Below, piece by piece: positions 27,071-35,473 of a DNA stretch of 64,000 nt. Position 1 is the stretch's first letter, and each line of letters starts with the position of its first letter. The DNA is from CAZICM01 sp964537685. GTDB lineage: Bacteria; Myxococcota_A; Polyangia; Polyangiales; Polyangiaceae. The stretch lies in the NCBI GenBank assembly GCA_964537685.1, contig CAZICM010000001.1:62001-126000 (forward strand), given 5' to 3'. The translations under genes and the position numbers were made by a program. The notes under the pieces were generated by a model. It was not told the DNA's origin, ran no database searches, and was given only the letters and a program-made list of their open reading frames with translations.

Positions 27071-28733
27071 GAAGCTCCTTCACTTGGGTGGAAATGACTT
27101 CCCAGCGCCGTTCTACATCGTTTTTAAAGGCAATCCCCATCAGTCCAAAGAGCATCAACAGGCCCAGTAAACTGGCGATTTCTCTCACCCGTAAGGGCAA
27201 CGGCCGCCGAAGTACCGCTTCAAAGGCAAAAAATAACAAATGCCCCCCATCCAAAACCGGTATGGGTAAGAGGTTGATTAAGCCAAGGTTGATGGAAATA
27301 ACGGCCATGGCCCATACAAAGTAACTCACGCCTTTTTGGCCTTCTTCTCCAACGACATCATAGACGGTCATGGGTCCGCCCAGGGTGGAGAGGCTGACTT
27401 TGCCTTCCAGTATCCGGACCACGCCGACGACAATAAAGCGAATCACATCGTAGGTTTCGTCGAGCGCGCTGCGCAGCGCAAAAGGAAAAGATGAGGCATT
27501 TTCCACATATGGCTCGGGCACCACGGGCGACCAATTGGTGGCCCTCACAAAAAATCGGGGCCTATGATTGCCATACTCATCCATCCAATCTTCGCGCCTT
27601 AATTCCACCGTGCCACTCTTGCGCTGACCGGCCCGAAGCCAGGTAAGCGTGTGGGGTTTGTCGGGAGCGGCAAAGAGTTTTTCCAAAAACACCGACCACG
27701 AAGGCACTTGCACTTGATCGACCTCGACCATCCGATCGCCGGGCCGAAGATCGGCTTTCCATTCGGCCGATCCTTCTGGAACATCGGATACATAGAGATC
27801 CGCGGGCTCAATGCCGGTGCGCGAGAATAAATCGCCTCCGCCCACTTCAGGCGTAAGCGCCGCCACGCCCGATTCGTACACGGCAAAGTCGGCCAGGCCG
27901 CCCATGGCGCGCTGAACCGGAACAGGCCGTAAATAGGTGACGGGAACGGTTTCTCCCCGGTTGTCATGAAGGGCCGCCTCGAGATCGGCAAAGGTTTTTA
28001 CCGGACGGCCCCGCACATCGGTCACAACATCGAAAGAGCGAAGCCCCGCCCGGTAGGCCGGTGAATCCAGCCTTGAAATGCCAACGACCGCGGCGGGCCG
28101 GCTTGGCCGGATTCCAATTTCACCGACACGATCAACAATTTCAAAGGGACGGCGAATAACCTTTTCTTCCGGAATGATAACCACTTCGGTGTAATCTTTG
28201 TCGCGGAAGACCCGGAAGCGCAATTCTTTGCCTGGGTTTTGCGTAACAATGCGCTGAAGTTCGGCAAAAGTGCCTATTTTTTCGCCTTCGATTTCCAAAA
28301 CCCGATCGCCGGGCAAGAGTTTTCCCTCGGCCGGATGCCCAGGCAATACTTGGCCCACGCTGGGCGGTAAAAAGCGGCTATCTCCGATAAATACGGCGAA
28401 ATACAAAAGCACCGGAAACAGCACGTTCATGGCGGGTCCGGCCAAAATAATAATGACCCGTTTCCATAGCGCCTGAGCTTCAAAGGTTCGGGTGCGGTCT
28501 TCGGGAAGAACGGCTTCTTGGCGATTTTCCTCGAGCATTTTAACGAAGCCGCCCAAGGGAAAGAGGCCAATGCAATATTCGGTTTCACGGCCGCGAATAC
28601 GAACGATTTTAGGTCCAAAACCAATGGAAAAGGTTAGAACCTTCACGCCAAAAATCTTCGCCCACACAAAGTGGCCGAGTTCATGGACGAAGATGAGAAC
28701 CGAGCAGAGAATGGCGAAGTAGAGAAGATCCAC
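27063..28733 (-). CDS. rseP: RIP site-2 metalloprotease RseP
   Basis: This 556-residue inner-membrane zinc protease has HELGH (His17, Glu18, His21) in TM1. Two PDZ domains lie in the periplasmic loop, and the third ligand region is NLLPIPVLDGGH near the C-terminus. The family cuts anti-sigma factors inside the membrane to start envelope-stress responses. It is about 100 residues longer than E. coli RseP, mainly in the second PDZ/loop region. The start is GTG. It follows the permease by 14 bp and overlaps rsmB, so these probably form one operon. The usual dxr/bamA neighbours are absent. Confidence 0.93.
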   Translation of the reverse strand: MDLLYFAILCSVLIFVHELGHFVWAKIFGVKVLTFSIGFGPKIVRIRGRETEYCIGLFPLGGFVKMLEENRQEAVLPEDRTRTFEAQALWKRVIIILAGPAMNVLFPVLLYFAVFIGDSRFLPPSVGQVLPGHPAEGKLLPGDRVLEIEGEKIGTFAELQRIVTQNPGKELRFRVFRDKDYTEVVIIPEEKVIRRPFEIVDRVGEIGIRPSRPAAVVGISRLDSPAYRAGLRSFDVVTDVRGRPVKTFADLEAALHDNRGETVPVTYLRPVPVQRAMGGLADFAVYESGVAALTPEVGGGDLFSRTGIEPADLYVSDVPEGSAEWKADLRPGDRMVEVDQVQVPSWSVFLEKLFAAPDKPHTLTWLRAGQRKSGTVELRREDWMDEYGNHRPRFFVRATNWSPVVPEPYVENASSFPFALRSALDETYDVIRFIVVGVVRILEGKVSLSTLGGPMTVYDVVGEEGQKGVSYFVWAMAVISINLGLINLLPIPVLDGGHLLFFAFEAVLRRPLPLRVREIASLLGLLMLFGLMGIAFKNDVERRWEVISTQVKELLE

Positions 28734-28747
28734 GGTAATGAGGCGTT

Positions 28748-30067
28748 TTAGGCGCTGCTCCCCGGTTGGGATGCGCGCCGTTTGATGGCAAATATCAAAA
28801 CGCCAAGCCCAAGGGCAAGGCCCGCAAATGTCATTTCGGCGAGGCTGTCAGGTTCTTTGCGATAGGCGCCTAAGATGGGCGGCACCAAAAATCCTACCGA
28901 ACCCGCCGCGCCAATCAAGGGAAGGATCGGTCCGCCCGGAACCCGGTAGGCTCCTGTATTTTCTTGGGGACGCTTTCGCCTCAATACAATCACCGCTAGG
29001 CATGTAAATACATATTGCACCACAATCGAAATGTTCGACATGCCGACCAATTTGCGGTAATCAAAGAGGGCGGCCAGGAGCGCCGAGCCCAAGGTCGTGT
29101 AGACAATGGCCAAATAGGGGGTTTCAAAGCGGGGATGAAGCTTGGCCAGGCTGCTCGGCAAGAGGCCCGATGATGCAATGGCCTGGGCATAGCGGGGCGA
29201 GCCAAGCGCGCTTCCCGCCGAAAATCCGCCTACCGAGACAATGCCGCCCACCAATACGATGGTGCCTAAAATCGGGCCTAAATACCGGGCGGCCTCGGCG
29301 AGCGGCGTGTCGGAAGGCGTTGCGATATTGGGGTATACCGAGCTTAATAGGGCTTGGACGATAACAAATAAAATCGCCGAAAATAAAAGCGATCCCAGTG
29401 TTCCCAGAGGCACGTTGCGCTTGGGATTTTTGGTTTCTCCGGCGGGTACGGGCACGACTTCAAAGCCCTGAAGCGGAAAGAGCGCCAAATAAATGCCTTG
29501 TCCGACGCCCGCCAGGCCCAAGGGCAAGGTGCCTCCCAGCTTCGAGGGATCGAAAGAAAAAATAGCCACGCCGATAAAACAAAAAATGGCGCTTAATTTT
29601 CCAACCACAACCAGATTGACCAGCATCGCGCCCGGCTTGACGCCAATATAATTGATGAGCCCCAAAATCAATACAGCCGTGATGGCGATCAATTTGTTGT
29701 AAGGGAATGCGCGAATTCCCGCGAGTTCGACGAATAAAGTAATATTGGCCGCCCAGCTCACAAAGGCGTTGGCCCAGCAAAACCAGCCCACGAAAAACCC
29801 AACCGTGTCTCCAAAAGCATTGCGGGCATATAAATAGGTGCCGCCCGTTTCTTCATGGCGGCCTGAAAGTTCGGCAAAACAGAGCGCTACGGGCATTAAC
29901 AAAAGCGCGCAGAGCAAAAACGACAGCGGTGAAAATCCGCCCATGGCCCGGTGCATGTCGTCGGGAATGGCAAAGACGCCCGAGCCGACTATCGCGTTGA
30001 CACCGATGCAAAGGACATCAAAGAGGCTGAGTCTTCGGTGAAGAATGGGGGCGGCGGATGTGCTCAA
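28748..30067 (-). CDS. APC-superfamily amino-acid permease
   Basis: This 439-residue protein has about 12 hydrophobic segments and the APC start motif IGVNAIVGSGVFAIP in TM1, followed by EETGGTYLYAR in TM3, both typical of amino-acid permeases. Substrate cannot be read from sequence. The only in-frame start before TM1 is a TTG at 30067 with no clear ribosome site, so the start is uncertain. It heads the apparent permease-rseP-rsmB operon. Confidence 0.85.
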   Translation of the reverse strand: MSTSAAPILHRRLSLFDVLCIGVNAIVGSGVFAIPDDMHRAMGGFSPLSFLLCALLLMPVALCFAELSGRHEETGGTYLYARNAFGDTVGFFVGWFCWANAFVSWAANITLFVELAGIRAFPYNKLIAITAVLILGLINYIGVKPGAMLVNLVVVGKLSAIFCFIGVAIFSFDPSKLGGTLPLGLAGVGQGIYLALFPLQGFEVVPVPAGETKNPKRNVPLGTLGSLLFSAILFVIVQALLSSVYPNIATPSDTPLAEAARYLGPILGTIVLVGGIVSVGGFSAGSALGSPRYAQAIASSGLLPSSLAKLHPRFETPYLAIVYTTLGSALLAALFDYRKLVGMSNISIVVQYVFTCLAVIVLRRKRPQENTGAYRVPGGPILPLIGAAGSVGFLVPPILGAYRKEPDSLAEMTFAGLALGLGVLIFAIKRRASQPGSSA

Positions 30068-30111
30068 GGGAGGAGCGATACCCTAACAAATCCGATCGTT
30101 GGGTAGAAGTT

Positions 30112-31335
30112 TTATTGTTGAAGGTCGCTGATTCCAATGCGCGCGGCCAGGGCGATAAGACGAGGCATTATTTGAAGCAGGCGAGGTTTTGATATGCGGT
30201 GCCCACCAAAGTATTGCAGGCCCAATTTAAAAAATGGAGGCTGGTTTTCGAGAAAATCTTCGATGAGGTCTCGCTGCGCTCCAAAAAAGGGCGCTAAAAC
30301 GGCTTTTCTTATGCGCAAATCGCGCCCCAGCCGGGATGTGCATACCCGCGCGGGCCAGTCGCTAAATTGAAAGTTATTTTTATCAATACATTCGGCAAGG
30401 TATGCGCCCGCGAGCGCGCCGTAATCAATCGCCTGCGCAATGCCTTCGCCCAGCATGGGATCGATGCCTGCCGCTTCTCCAACCAACAGCGCATTGGGCC
30501 GGCAAAGGCCGAGTTCAGGCTCAAATCCCCGCTCGGAAAAACGTTTGACCGGGTAGCGGCGAATATCGAGGCCCATGCTTTCAAGCCGCGCTTTTAGAAC
30601 TTGATAAGGATCGGCGCCGAGTTTTCCTTGAGCATCGGCCAGGACATAGCTGCCCCGGCACACCAGGCTTTGACCTCCGCACAGCGTCGGAAAATCCCAC
30701 GAATAACCTCGCAGGCCCCGATCGCGCAGATCGAAATGAAGCAAGTCCCGCTGTTCATCGGCTTGGGTTTTAGGCTCGGTATCGACTTCAACGACCTGCG
30801 CCCGGAGCTTTCCAAAGGGAATGCCCAGGCTGCGCCTTACCACGCTTCCAACCCCGTCCGCCCCCACGATCACCCGCGCCCGTACCGTTCCGCGCCGCGT
30901 CTCGGCTACACATAAATCGCCTGGATATGCAGGCATTTTAAGGCTCGTGACAGCCGCCCCTTCCACCACGGCAATGCCCCGCTCCCGGGCCATGCGGCAG
31001 AGCTCGGCGTCAAATTCAATACGCCGCACAACCCGCCCGATTTCACCCGCGTCCAAACGAAGACAAATATCCTTTTGCCCAAGCGATGCCGATATGCCGC
31101 GCACCCACACCGAAGGCACGTCCACGCGCACCCCGATACCGGACAGCTTCCGGTCCGCCCGCCCGCCCACGGCCCCCGCACAATACTTTTCACGCGGGTA
31201 ATGCTCTTTCTCGAGCACAACAATACGGCCGCACAGCCCGGGCTTGAGCTGCGCTAGAAAAAGCGCCGTCGAAAGCCCTGCAGGGCCTCCGCCCACAATC
31301 GCGAGCAGCGCCTCAGTTGGCAGTGAAATACCCAC
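30112..31335 (-). CDS. geranylgeranyl-reductase-family FAD oxidoreductase
   Basis: This protein of about 407 residues has an N-terminal dinucleotide-binding motif (VGGGPAGLSTALFLAQ), the family motif YPREKYCAGA, GADGVGSVVRR and the FAD-binding VGEAAGIDPMLGEGI. Relatives reduce geranylgeranyl groups or other polyprenyl/quinone substrates. GTG 31335 lies only 10 nt after the upstream tRNA-Pro. A longer frame reads through the tRNA and gives the well-known false peptide VAQPGSALGSGPRSRRFKS, which should not be annotated as protein. No Shine-Dalgarno sequence is present. Confidence 0.85.
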   Translation of the reverse strand: MGISLPTEALLAIVGGGPAGLSTALFLAQLKPGLCGRIVVLEKEHYPREKYCAGAVGGRADRKLSGIGVRVDVPSVWVRGISASLGQKDICLRLDAGEIGRVVRRIEFDAELCRMARERGIAVVEGAAVTSLKMPAYPGDLCVAETRRGTVRARVIVGADGVGSVVRRSLGIPFGKLRAQVVEVDTEPKTQADEQRDLLHFDLRDRGLRGYSWDFPTLCGGQSLVCRGSYVLADAQGKLGADPYQVLKARLESMGLDIRRYPVKRFSERGFEPELGLCRPNALLVGEAAGIDPMLGEGIAQAIDYGALAGAYLAECIDKNNFQFSDWPARVCTSRLGRDLRIRKAVLAPFFGAQRDLIEDFLENQPPFFKLGLQYFGGHRISKPRLLQIMPRLIALAARIGISDLQQ

Positions 31336-31345
31336 AAAAAAAGAG

Positions 31346-31419
31346 TCGGGGCGAGAGGATTTGAACCTCCGACTCCTCGGTCCCGAACCGAGTGCGCTAC
31401 CAGGCTGCGCTACGCCCCG
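31346..31419 (-). tRNA. tRNA-Pro (anticodon CGG)
   Basis: The 74-base sequence folds into a standard cloverleaf. The acceptor stem is CGGGGCG with CGCCCCG and discriminator A; the D arm is GCGCAGCCTGGTAGCGC; the anticodon stem CTCGG/CCGAG encloses the loop TTCGGGA, giving anticodon CGG; the T arm is GGAGGTTCAAATCCTC. CCA is not encoded. A run of seven T residues follows three bases after the 3' end and could act as a terminator or processing boundary. Confidence 0.97.
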
Positions 31420-31483
31420 ATCCCGTGCCGCATGGAAGGCTTCCGCGTGTTGCCGCGAACGCCCGGAAGTCACGGGGCGCGCA

Positions 31484-31512
31484 GATTGCGATGCAAATCG
31501 CCGCCATGTCAA
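31484..31512 (-). promoter_or_regulatory. candidate promoter of tRNA-Pro
   Basis: On the minus strand a perfect TTGACA (31512-31507) is separated by 17 bases from a weak -10, GCAATC (31489-31484), about 65 bases before the tRNA 5' end. The -35 match and position are good, the -10 is poor. Confidence 0.45.
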
Positions 31513-31686
31513 CAAAAGAATGATCGCCGGTCTTTGATTGTCCTTCGGCGTCCAAAAACCACCCAACCCTATTTTCCCGCTATCGAAGGGGCCTCGCCCT
31601 GTTTATAGTGTCACTGAAATCGGTCTTTGGACGAAAATGCACAGGGCGCAAAAGCCGGCCAAGACCAATAGACAGGAGGGTTTTCG

Positions 31687-32295
31687 ATGGCCATCGAGCT
31701 ACCAGCGGTTCGAATTCTCATCATCGACGACGACCGAGCCATCTGCGATTACATGCAGACCCTGCTCGAACGCGATGGATTTCAGGTAGCCACCCTGACG
31801 GATCCCACCTTGGTCGAGGATGAGGTGCGCAAGGGTGGTTATCACCTGATTATCCTCGACCTGATGATGCCAAAACTCGATGGCATCAAGGTGCTCGAGC
31901 GCATCCGCCAGATCGATACGGATGTGGCGGTGGTGATTTTTACCGGCTACCCCAACTTGGAAAGCGCCGTCGCATCGATGAAGCTCGATGCGGTCGATTA
32001 CATCAAAAAGCCGTTTAACGTCGATGAATTCCGCGAGGTTCTGTCGCGGGTGATGCGCAAGAAGGGGCTTGCGCGCACGCCTGAAGAGCAGTTGCACCGG
32101 GTGATCGGCGACACGATTCGCAATCTGCGCAAAGAAAAAGATTTGACGCTGAAGCAGATGGCGCGGCGCACGGGGCTTAGCGTTTCGCTTCTGTCGCAGA
32201 TCGAGCGCGCGGAAAGCTCGGCGTCGATTTCATCGCTCTATAAAATCGCGGTCGCTCTCGAATCGCGCATTCAAGATTTGTTTGGCCAATACTAA
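31687..32295 (+). CDS. response regulator with receiver and XRE-type HTH domains
   Basis: This 202-residue protein has a receiver domain (residues ~8-125) with acidic Asp14/Asp15, phospho-acceptor Asp58 (LDLMMP), Thr86 and Lys107 or 108 (IKKPF). An unusual Cro/C1-type helix-turn-helix (about 137-200: LTLKQMARRTGLSVSLLSQIE) follows in place of the common winged helix. It should bind DNA in response to phosphorylation. A strong AGGAGG lies 8 nt upstream. No histidine kinase is adjacent, so it is an orphan regulator here. Confidence 0.92.
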   Translation: MAIELPAVRILIIDDDRAICDYMQTLLERDGFQVATLTDPTLVEDEVRKGGYHLIILDLMMPKLDGIKVLERIRQIDTDVAVVIFTGYPNLESAVASMKLDAVDYIKKPFNVDEFREVLSRVMRKKGLARTPEEQLHRVIGDTIRNLRKEKDLTLKQMARRTGLSVSLLSQIERAESSASISSLYKIAVALESRIQDLFGQY

Positions 32296-32312
32296 GCGCT
32301 CAAGGCGCTTTT
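32294..32312 (+). terminator. weak terminator hairpin after the regulator
   Basis: AAGCGC (32294-32299) and GCGCTT (32305-32310) form a 6-bp stem overlapping the stop codon, followed by a short T run. It lies between two convergent genes separated by four bases. Short stem and T run keep confidence low. Confidence 0.3.
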
Positions 32313-32983
32313 CCCTTGGCGATCGCCTGATCCAAGCGAGGCAAATCCAAGCCTGAAATCTCGGCGATCCGCGCGCCTTTCACTCCATAGACAATCACAT
32401 AGGGAAGCGCGGGCACATTGCGCAGATAGCGCTTGGCCAAAGGCGAATCCCAATCCCCGATATCCAGCTTGCGATAGGCCACATCGGGCTGGGCCTTGAG
32501 CACCGACACCATATGCTCATCGAGCTTCCGGCAAGGCATGCACCACTGCGCCGAAAAGTCGATGACCGTCACCTTGCCGGCCGCGACATAAGGCGCGAGA
32601 TCGGCCACATCCTCGCCCTCTTTCGCGACGGTTTGAACATCGGCGCCCTCGGGAATCGAAGCCCAAGCGATGTACTGTCCTTTTCCTTCACCGAGCACGG
32701 CCGTAAAGCCTTCCACCGCGGCCAACTGCTTTACGGTCGTAAACACATCGAAGGAAGGCGAAGAGACAACCGTAATTTCGGCCTTCTTTTTATCGAAGCT
32801 CGCCTCGTACACACCCGGCCTTTTACGCAGATCGGACACCATTTCTTCGCCGCACTCGGCACAATCGATTTTCGTCAGCGAGACCGTCGTGCGCTTGGCA
32901 TCGGCTGGAATCGCTTGTGCTCCTCCACATGCCGAAAGCGCGCAAAAAAGCCCGAGCGCAAAGGCAAACACCAGGTGCTTCAT
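32300..32983 (-). CDS. lipoprotein with HMA and thioredoxin domains
   Basis: This 227-residue protein has a lipoprotein signal (LFCALSAC). A heavy-metal-associated-like domain (residues ~28-100) has IDCAECGEEM, giving a CxxC, and a C-terminal thioredoxin domain (~125-225) has WCMPCR, the active CxxC. The N-terminal CxxC could bind a metal or act as an electron-transfer pair for the thioredoxin domain. It probably works in the periplasm in metal handling or disulfide reduction. The start was set at ATG 32983 because the signal peptide begins there. Confidence 0.85.
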   Translation of the reverse strand: MKHLVFAFALGLFCALSACGGAQAIPADAKRTTVSLTKIDCAECGEEMVSDLRKRPGVYEASFDKKKAEITVVSSPSFDVFTTVKQLAAVEGFTAVLGEGKGQYIAWASIPEGADVQTVAKEGEDVADLAPYVAAGKVTVIDFSAQWCMPCRKLDEHMVSVLKAQPDVAYRKLDIGDWDSPLAKRYLRNVPALPYVIVYGVKGARIAEISGLDLPRLDQAIAKGKAP

Positions 32984-33005
32984 GACTGTTGTATAAACCG
33001 AGCCC

Positions 33006-34301
33006 GTGACTTCTGTCATTACACGCACGCTTTCGGCCGATCACATAACACCTGTTCACGCCTACGCATCGCTGCGTTCGCACGCGAAGGATCGCTCTTC
33101 ATTTTTGATTGAAGCGGCGCCCTTGAGTGCGGGAGGAGGCCGCTATTCCGTCCTTGGTTATAGGGTGAGGCGGGAGGCGATGTATCCGGGCGGAGGGAGT
33201 CTGTTGGGCTTGCTGGCCGACGATTTAAAGAGCGACGAAGTTGCGGACAGTTTCGCGGCCCGCATGAGTCAGGGCCTCTATGGATTCATCACTTACGACT
33301 ACGTTCACGCGCTGCACAAGGTCGAACCATGGGCGAACGAAGGCGAGCATGCGCGGATGATGCGGGAAGCGACGGTGGTGGTTTTCGATCACGCGGAGCA
33401 AACGCTGACGATTGCGGGGCCGAGTCCGGCGGCTGTAAATCGCTGTGAATGGGAGATGACGCACGGTCCATCGATGCCGGGATTGCCGATACCCTCGCGC
33501 GATCATTTACCCGAGGGATTGGACATTCCCCAAAGCGACGCGGCCTTTGCCGAAAAAGTAAGAAAAGCCCTTCGTTTTTTGGCAGCGAGCGAGCAAGAGC
33601 GGCTGATCTTAGCGCGCACATTTAGGGCTCCTGAACGGGGAGCGGACACACTGGATGCGTACCGGGCGCTGAAGCTTTTATCGCCGTCGCGCTGGCATTT
33701 TTTCTTTGAGTTTGGCGCATCGCCGATGGCGGAAGGATTTTGCATAGCGGGCGCCTCATCGGACATTGTGGCGCGGGTAGCGGGCGGCCAAGTGACCTTT
33801 GACGCCGACGGCGAGATGCGGGAACAGGATTTACAAATAGCCTTAAATGAAAGCGGATTGGGCGACAAACCCGGCATCGCGCTTTTGCGCAACATCTTTC
33901 CGATGAAGCGGATTGTGGGCAGCCGGGTACCGCGCATCACCGAGATCATCCGGCGCATCGAGACATCGCCGCGGCGCATTTGGGGAGGAGCGGTTGGGTT
34001 TGCATGTCCGGGCGGCGACTATGAATTCATGCTTGCGCGCACGGCGATTGTGCTTCGGGCGGGCTATTTTGAAGTGCTGGGCGCGGCGGACATCGTGCAG
34101 AGCACGGACGCGGAGAGCACGGCGCAGGCGACGATGGAGGACGCGCGGGCGGCGCTTGTAGCGATACGGTTGGCGCAGGACATGGCGAGGCGGCGGGAGG
34201 AAGCCGAAGAGCGCAAGCGGCAACGGGAAGCGGAATTGGCGGCGGCGAAAGAGGCGGAGGCCGCTCTTGCGAAGGAGAAAGAAGGGGCGGGGGAGGGTTA
34301 G
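33006..34301 (+). CDS. degenerate TrpE/PabB-like chorismate-binding protein
   Basis: This 431-residue protein resembles anthranilate/aminodeoxychorismate synthase component I. The N-terminus reads like TrpE (TPVHAYASLR, GGGRYSVLGY) and the end matches the chorismate-binding domain (GGAVGFACPGGDYEFMLART, GAADIVQSTDAES). Catalytic features look lost: GASPE reads GASSD, FPAGTxSGAPK reads FPMKRIVGSRVPR, and the central HxMxxDLxRND region appears absent, shortening the protein. A charged Glu/Arg/Lys coiled tail follows. No trpG or trpD is nearby. Probably non-catalytic or altered in substrate. GTG start, 22 bp from the divergent gene. Confidence 0.75.
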   Translation: MTSVITRTLSADHITPVHAYASLRSHAKDRSSFLIEAAPLSAGGGRYSVLGYRVRREAMYPGGGSLLGLLADDLKSDEVADSFAARMSQGLYGFITYDYVHALHKVEPWANEGEHARMMREATVVVFDHAEQTLTIAGPSPAAVNRCEWEMTHGPSMPGLPIPSRDHLPEGLDIPQSDAAFAEKVRKALRFLAASEQERLILARTFRAPERGADTLDAYRALKLLSPSRWHFFFEFGASPMAEGFCIAGASSDIVARVAGGQVTFDADGEMREQDLQIALNESGLGDKPGIALLRNIFPMKRIVGSRVPRITEIIRRIETSPRRIWGGAVGFACPGGDYEFMLARTAIVLRAGYFEVLGAADIVQSTDAESTAQATMEDARAALVAIRLAQDMARRREEAEERKRQREAELAAAKEAEAALAKEKEGAGEG

Positions 34302-34439
34302 GCCGAGCTGCGAGAAAATACAGGTTCTAAACGCAGATGCGCTAAAGGTCAGCCACCGCGCACAGCATTCAATCGGAGCGGGCCGCTGTCCCCCTGTGGA
34401 AACGCTGTTGCGTATGGCACGAAACGCGAGGAAAAAAGT

Positions 34440-34772
34440 ATGTTCAAAGCCCTGTTCGCACTTGGAATCATCAGTCTCTCGATATCCGCGGGCGAGGCGC
34501 GACAGTCTCCTTTGTTTACCTCGGAGAACGATCGCGGAGCGGGTGACATACATGCAACAAGCCTTGATGCTTCGGATACTGCCGTACCAGAGGACGCTGT
34601 CGATGATGAAAATGAGCGGCTAAGGCAGGTCTGTGACAGGGAGTACGACTTCTGCTGTGACTGGTGCGCAAAGAGCAAAGGCGGTAGTGCCTGCTATAGC
34701 AAATGCATGGACAAGTACTCGGAATGCCTCAAAAAAATCGAGAGCCGGCCTATTCCGAAGCCTGACTATTGA
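34440..34772 (+). CDS. small secreted Cys-rich protein, hypothetical
   Basis: This 110-residue protein has a signal peptide (FKALFALGIISLSISAGEA), an acidic linker and a C-terminal region with six cysteines (CDREYDFCCDWC and CYSKC, then a final C) in a small, probably disulfide-bonded helical domain. GAGGAAA precedes the ATG. The pattern is seen in many myxobacterial secreted proteins of unknown role. It ends 5 bp before the next gene, so they may be co-transcribed. Confidence 0.65.
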   Translation: MFKALFALGIISLSISAGEARQSPLFTSENDRGAGDIHATSLDASDTAVPEDAVDDENERLRQVCDREYDFCCDWCAKSKGGSACYSKCMDKYSECLKKIESRPIPKPDY

Positions 34773-34777
34773 GCGCC

Positions 34778-35473
34778 ATGAACAACGTTCTCACCACCCG
34801 CACACTGGGTTTTCTGGACCCGTACGCCGAACCCAAAGAGATTGTTCTAACCATCTTCCAACCCACCCAGGACGAACATTCCGAATGGAAGGTGGCGTTT
34901 CAGTTCAGCCCGCCTTGCCGGCAGAAAGTCATGTATGCGCGTTTTGATAACCTCGCCTGTGCGCTGACAGCCGCGCTCACCATCGCAAGCGCCTACCTTC
35001 AGGGCACAGATCTCTGGGGCCGCCTTCACTGGCTGGGGCAAACTGATTGCGGCCTGCCAGATACGCGCCAAAGACCAGCTTCGTATCAGCCTCCACCGCT
35101 CCCTCCCCTCGAACTCAATCCAGGCAATTTAAAGCTTTTCGCAATGATGATGCTTCCTCGTCCCACCGAAACGGGTGAGGAAGACGCCGATAAGCTCCTG
35201 ATCTTCACACCCACGCCGTCGAGCACCGGCCCCTGGACCTGTGGATTTACCTTTGACTCAACAAGCGATGCTGCGCTCCGTTATGGCCGCGGCGATGATT
35301 TTATCGAGGCGTTTCTCGATGCTTTGACGATGGCCAGGCTGGTGCACGAGACCAAGCTTCCCCAAGGCTTTAGAGCCAATTCCGAGAATGAGCCGGGGAG
35401 CTCTTGTTTGCCTTATAAAATCGGCCGTTCGTATGGCTTGGATCCGCGTGAACAGGATGCCCAAGCGCCTTAG
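34778..35473 (+). CDS. hypothetical protein with internal duplication
   Basis: This 231-residue cytoplasmic protein appears to contain two copies of one ~90-residue domain. Each half has a beta start (KEIVLTIFQPT; LKLFAMMMLPRP), a WKVAFQF or WTCGFTF strand and a helix at the end (DNLACALTAALTIA; DDFIEAFLDALTMA). The pattern recalls DUF6968-type myxobacterial proteins, though this is only an impression. A TTG at 34769 overlapping the upstream stop is an alternative start. Function unknown. Confidence 0.6.
   Translation: MNNVLTTRTLGFLDPYAEPKEIVLTIFQPTQDEHSEWKVAFQFSPPCRQKVMYARFDNLACALTAALTIASAYLQGTDLWGRLHWLGQTDCGLPDTRQRPASYQPPPLPPLELNPGNLKLFAMMMLPRPTETGEEDADKLLIFTPTPSSTGPWTCGFTFDSTSDAALRYGRGDDFIEAFLDALTMARLVHETKLPQGFRANSENEPGSSCLPYKIGRSYGLDPREQDAQAP

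Noticed and set aside
31336..31566. N-terminal extension of the flavoprotein through the tRNA
   Set aside because: The peptide VAQPGSALGSGPRSRRFKS is a translation of tRNA-Pro, not a protein segment.
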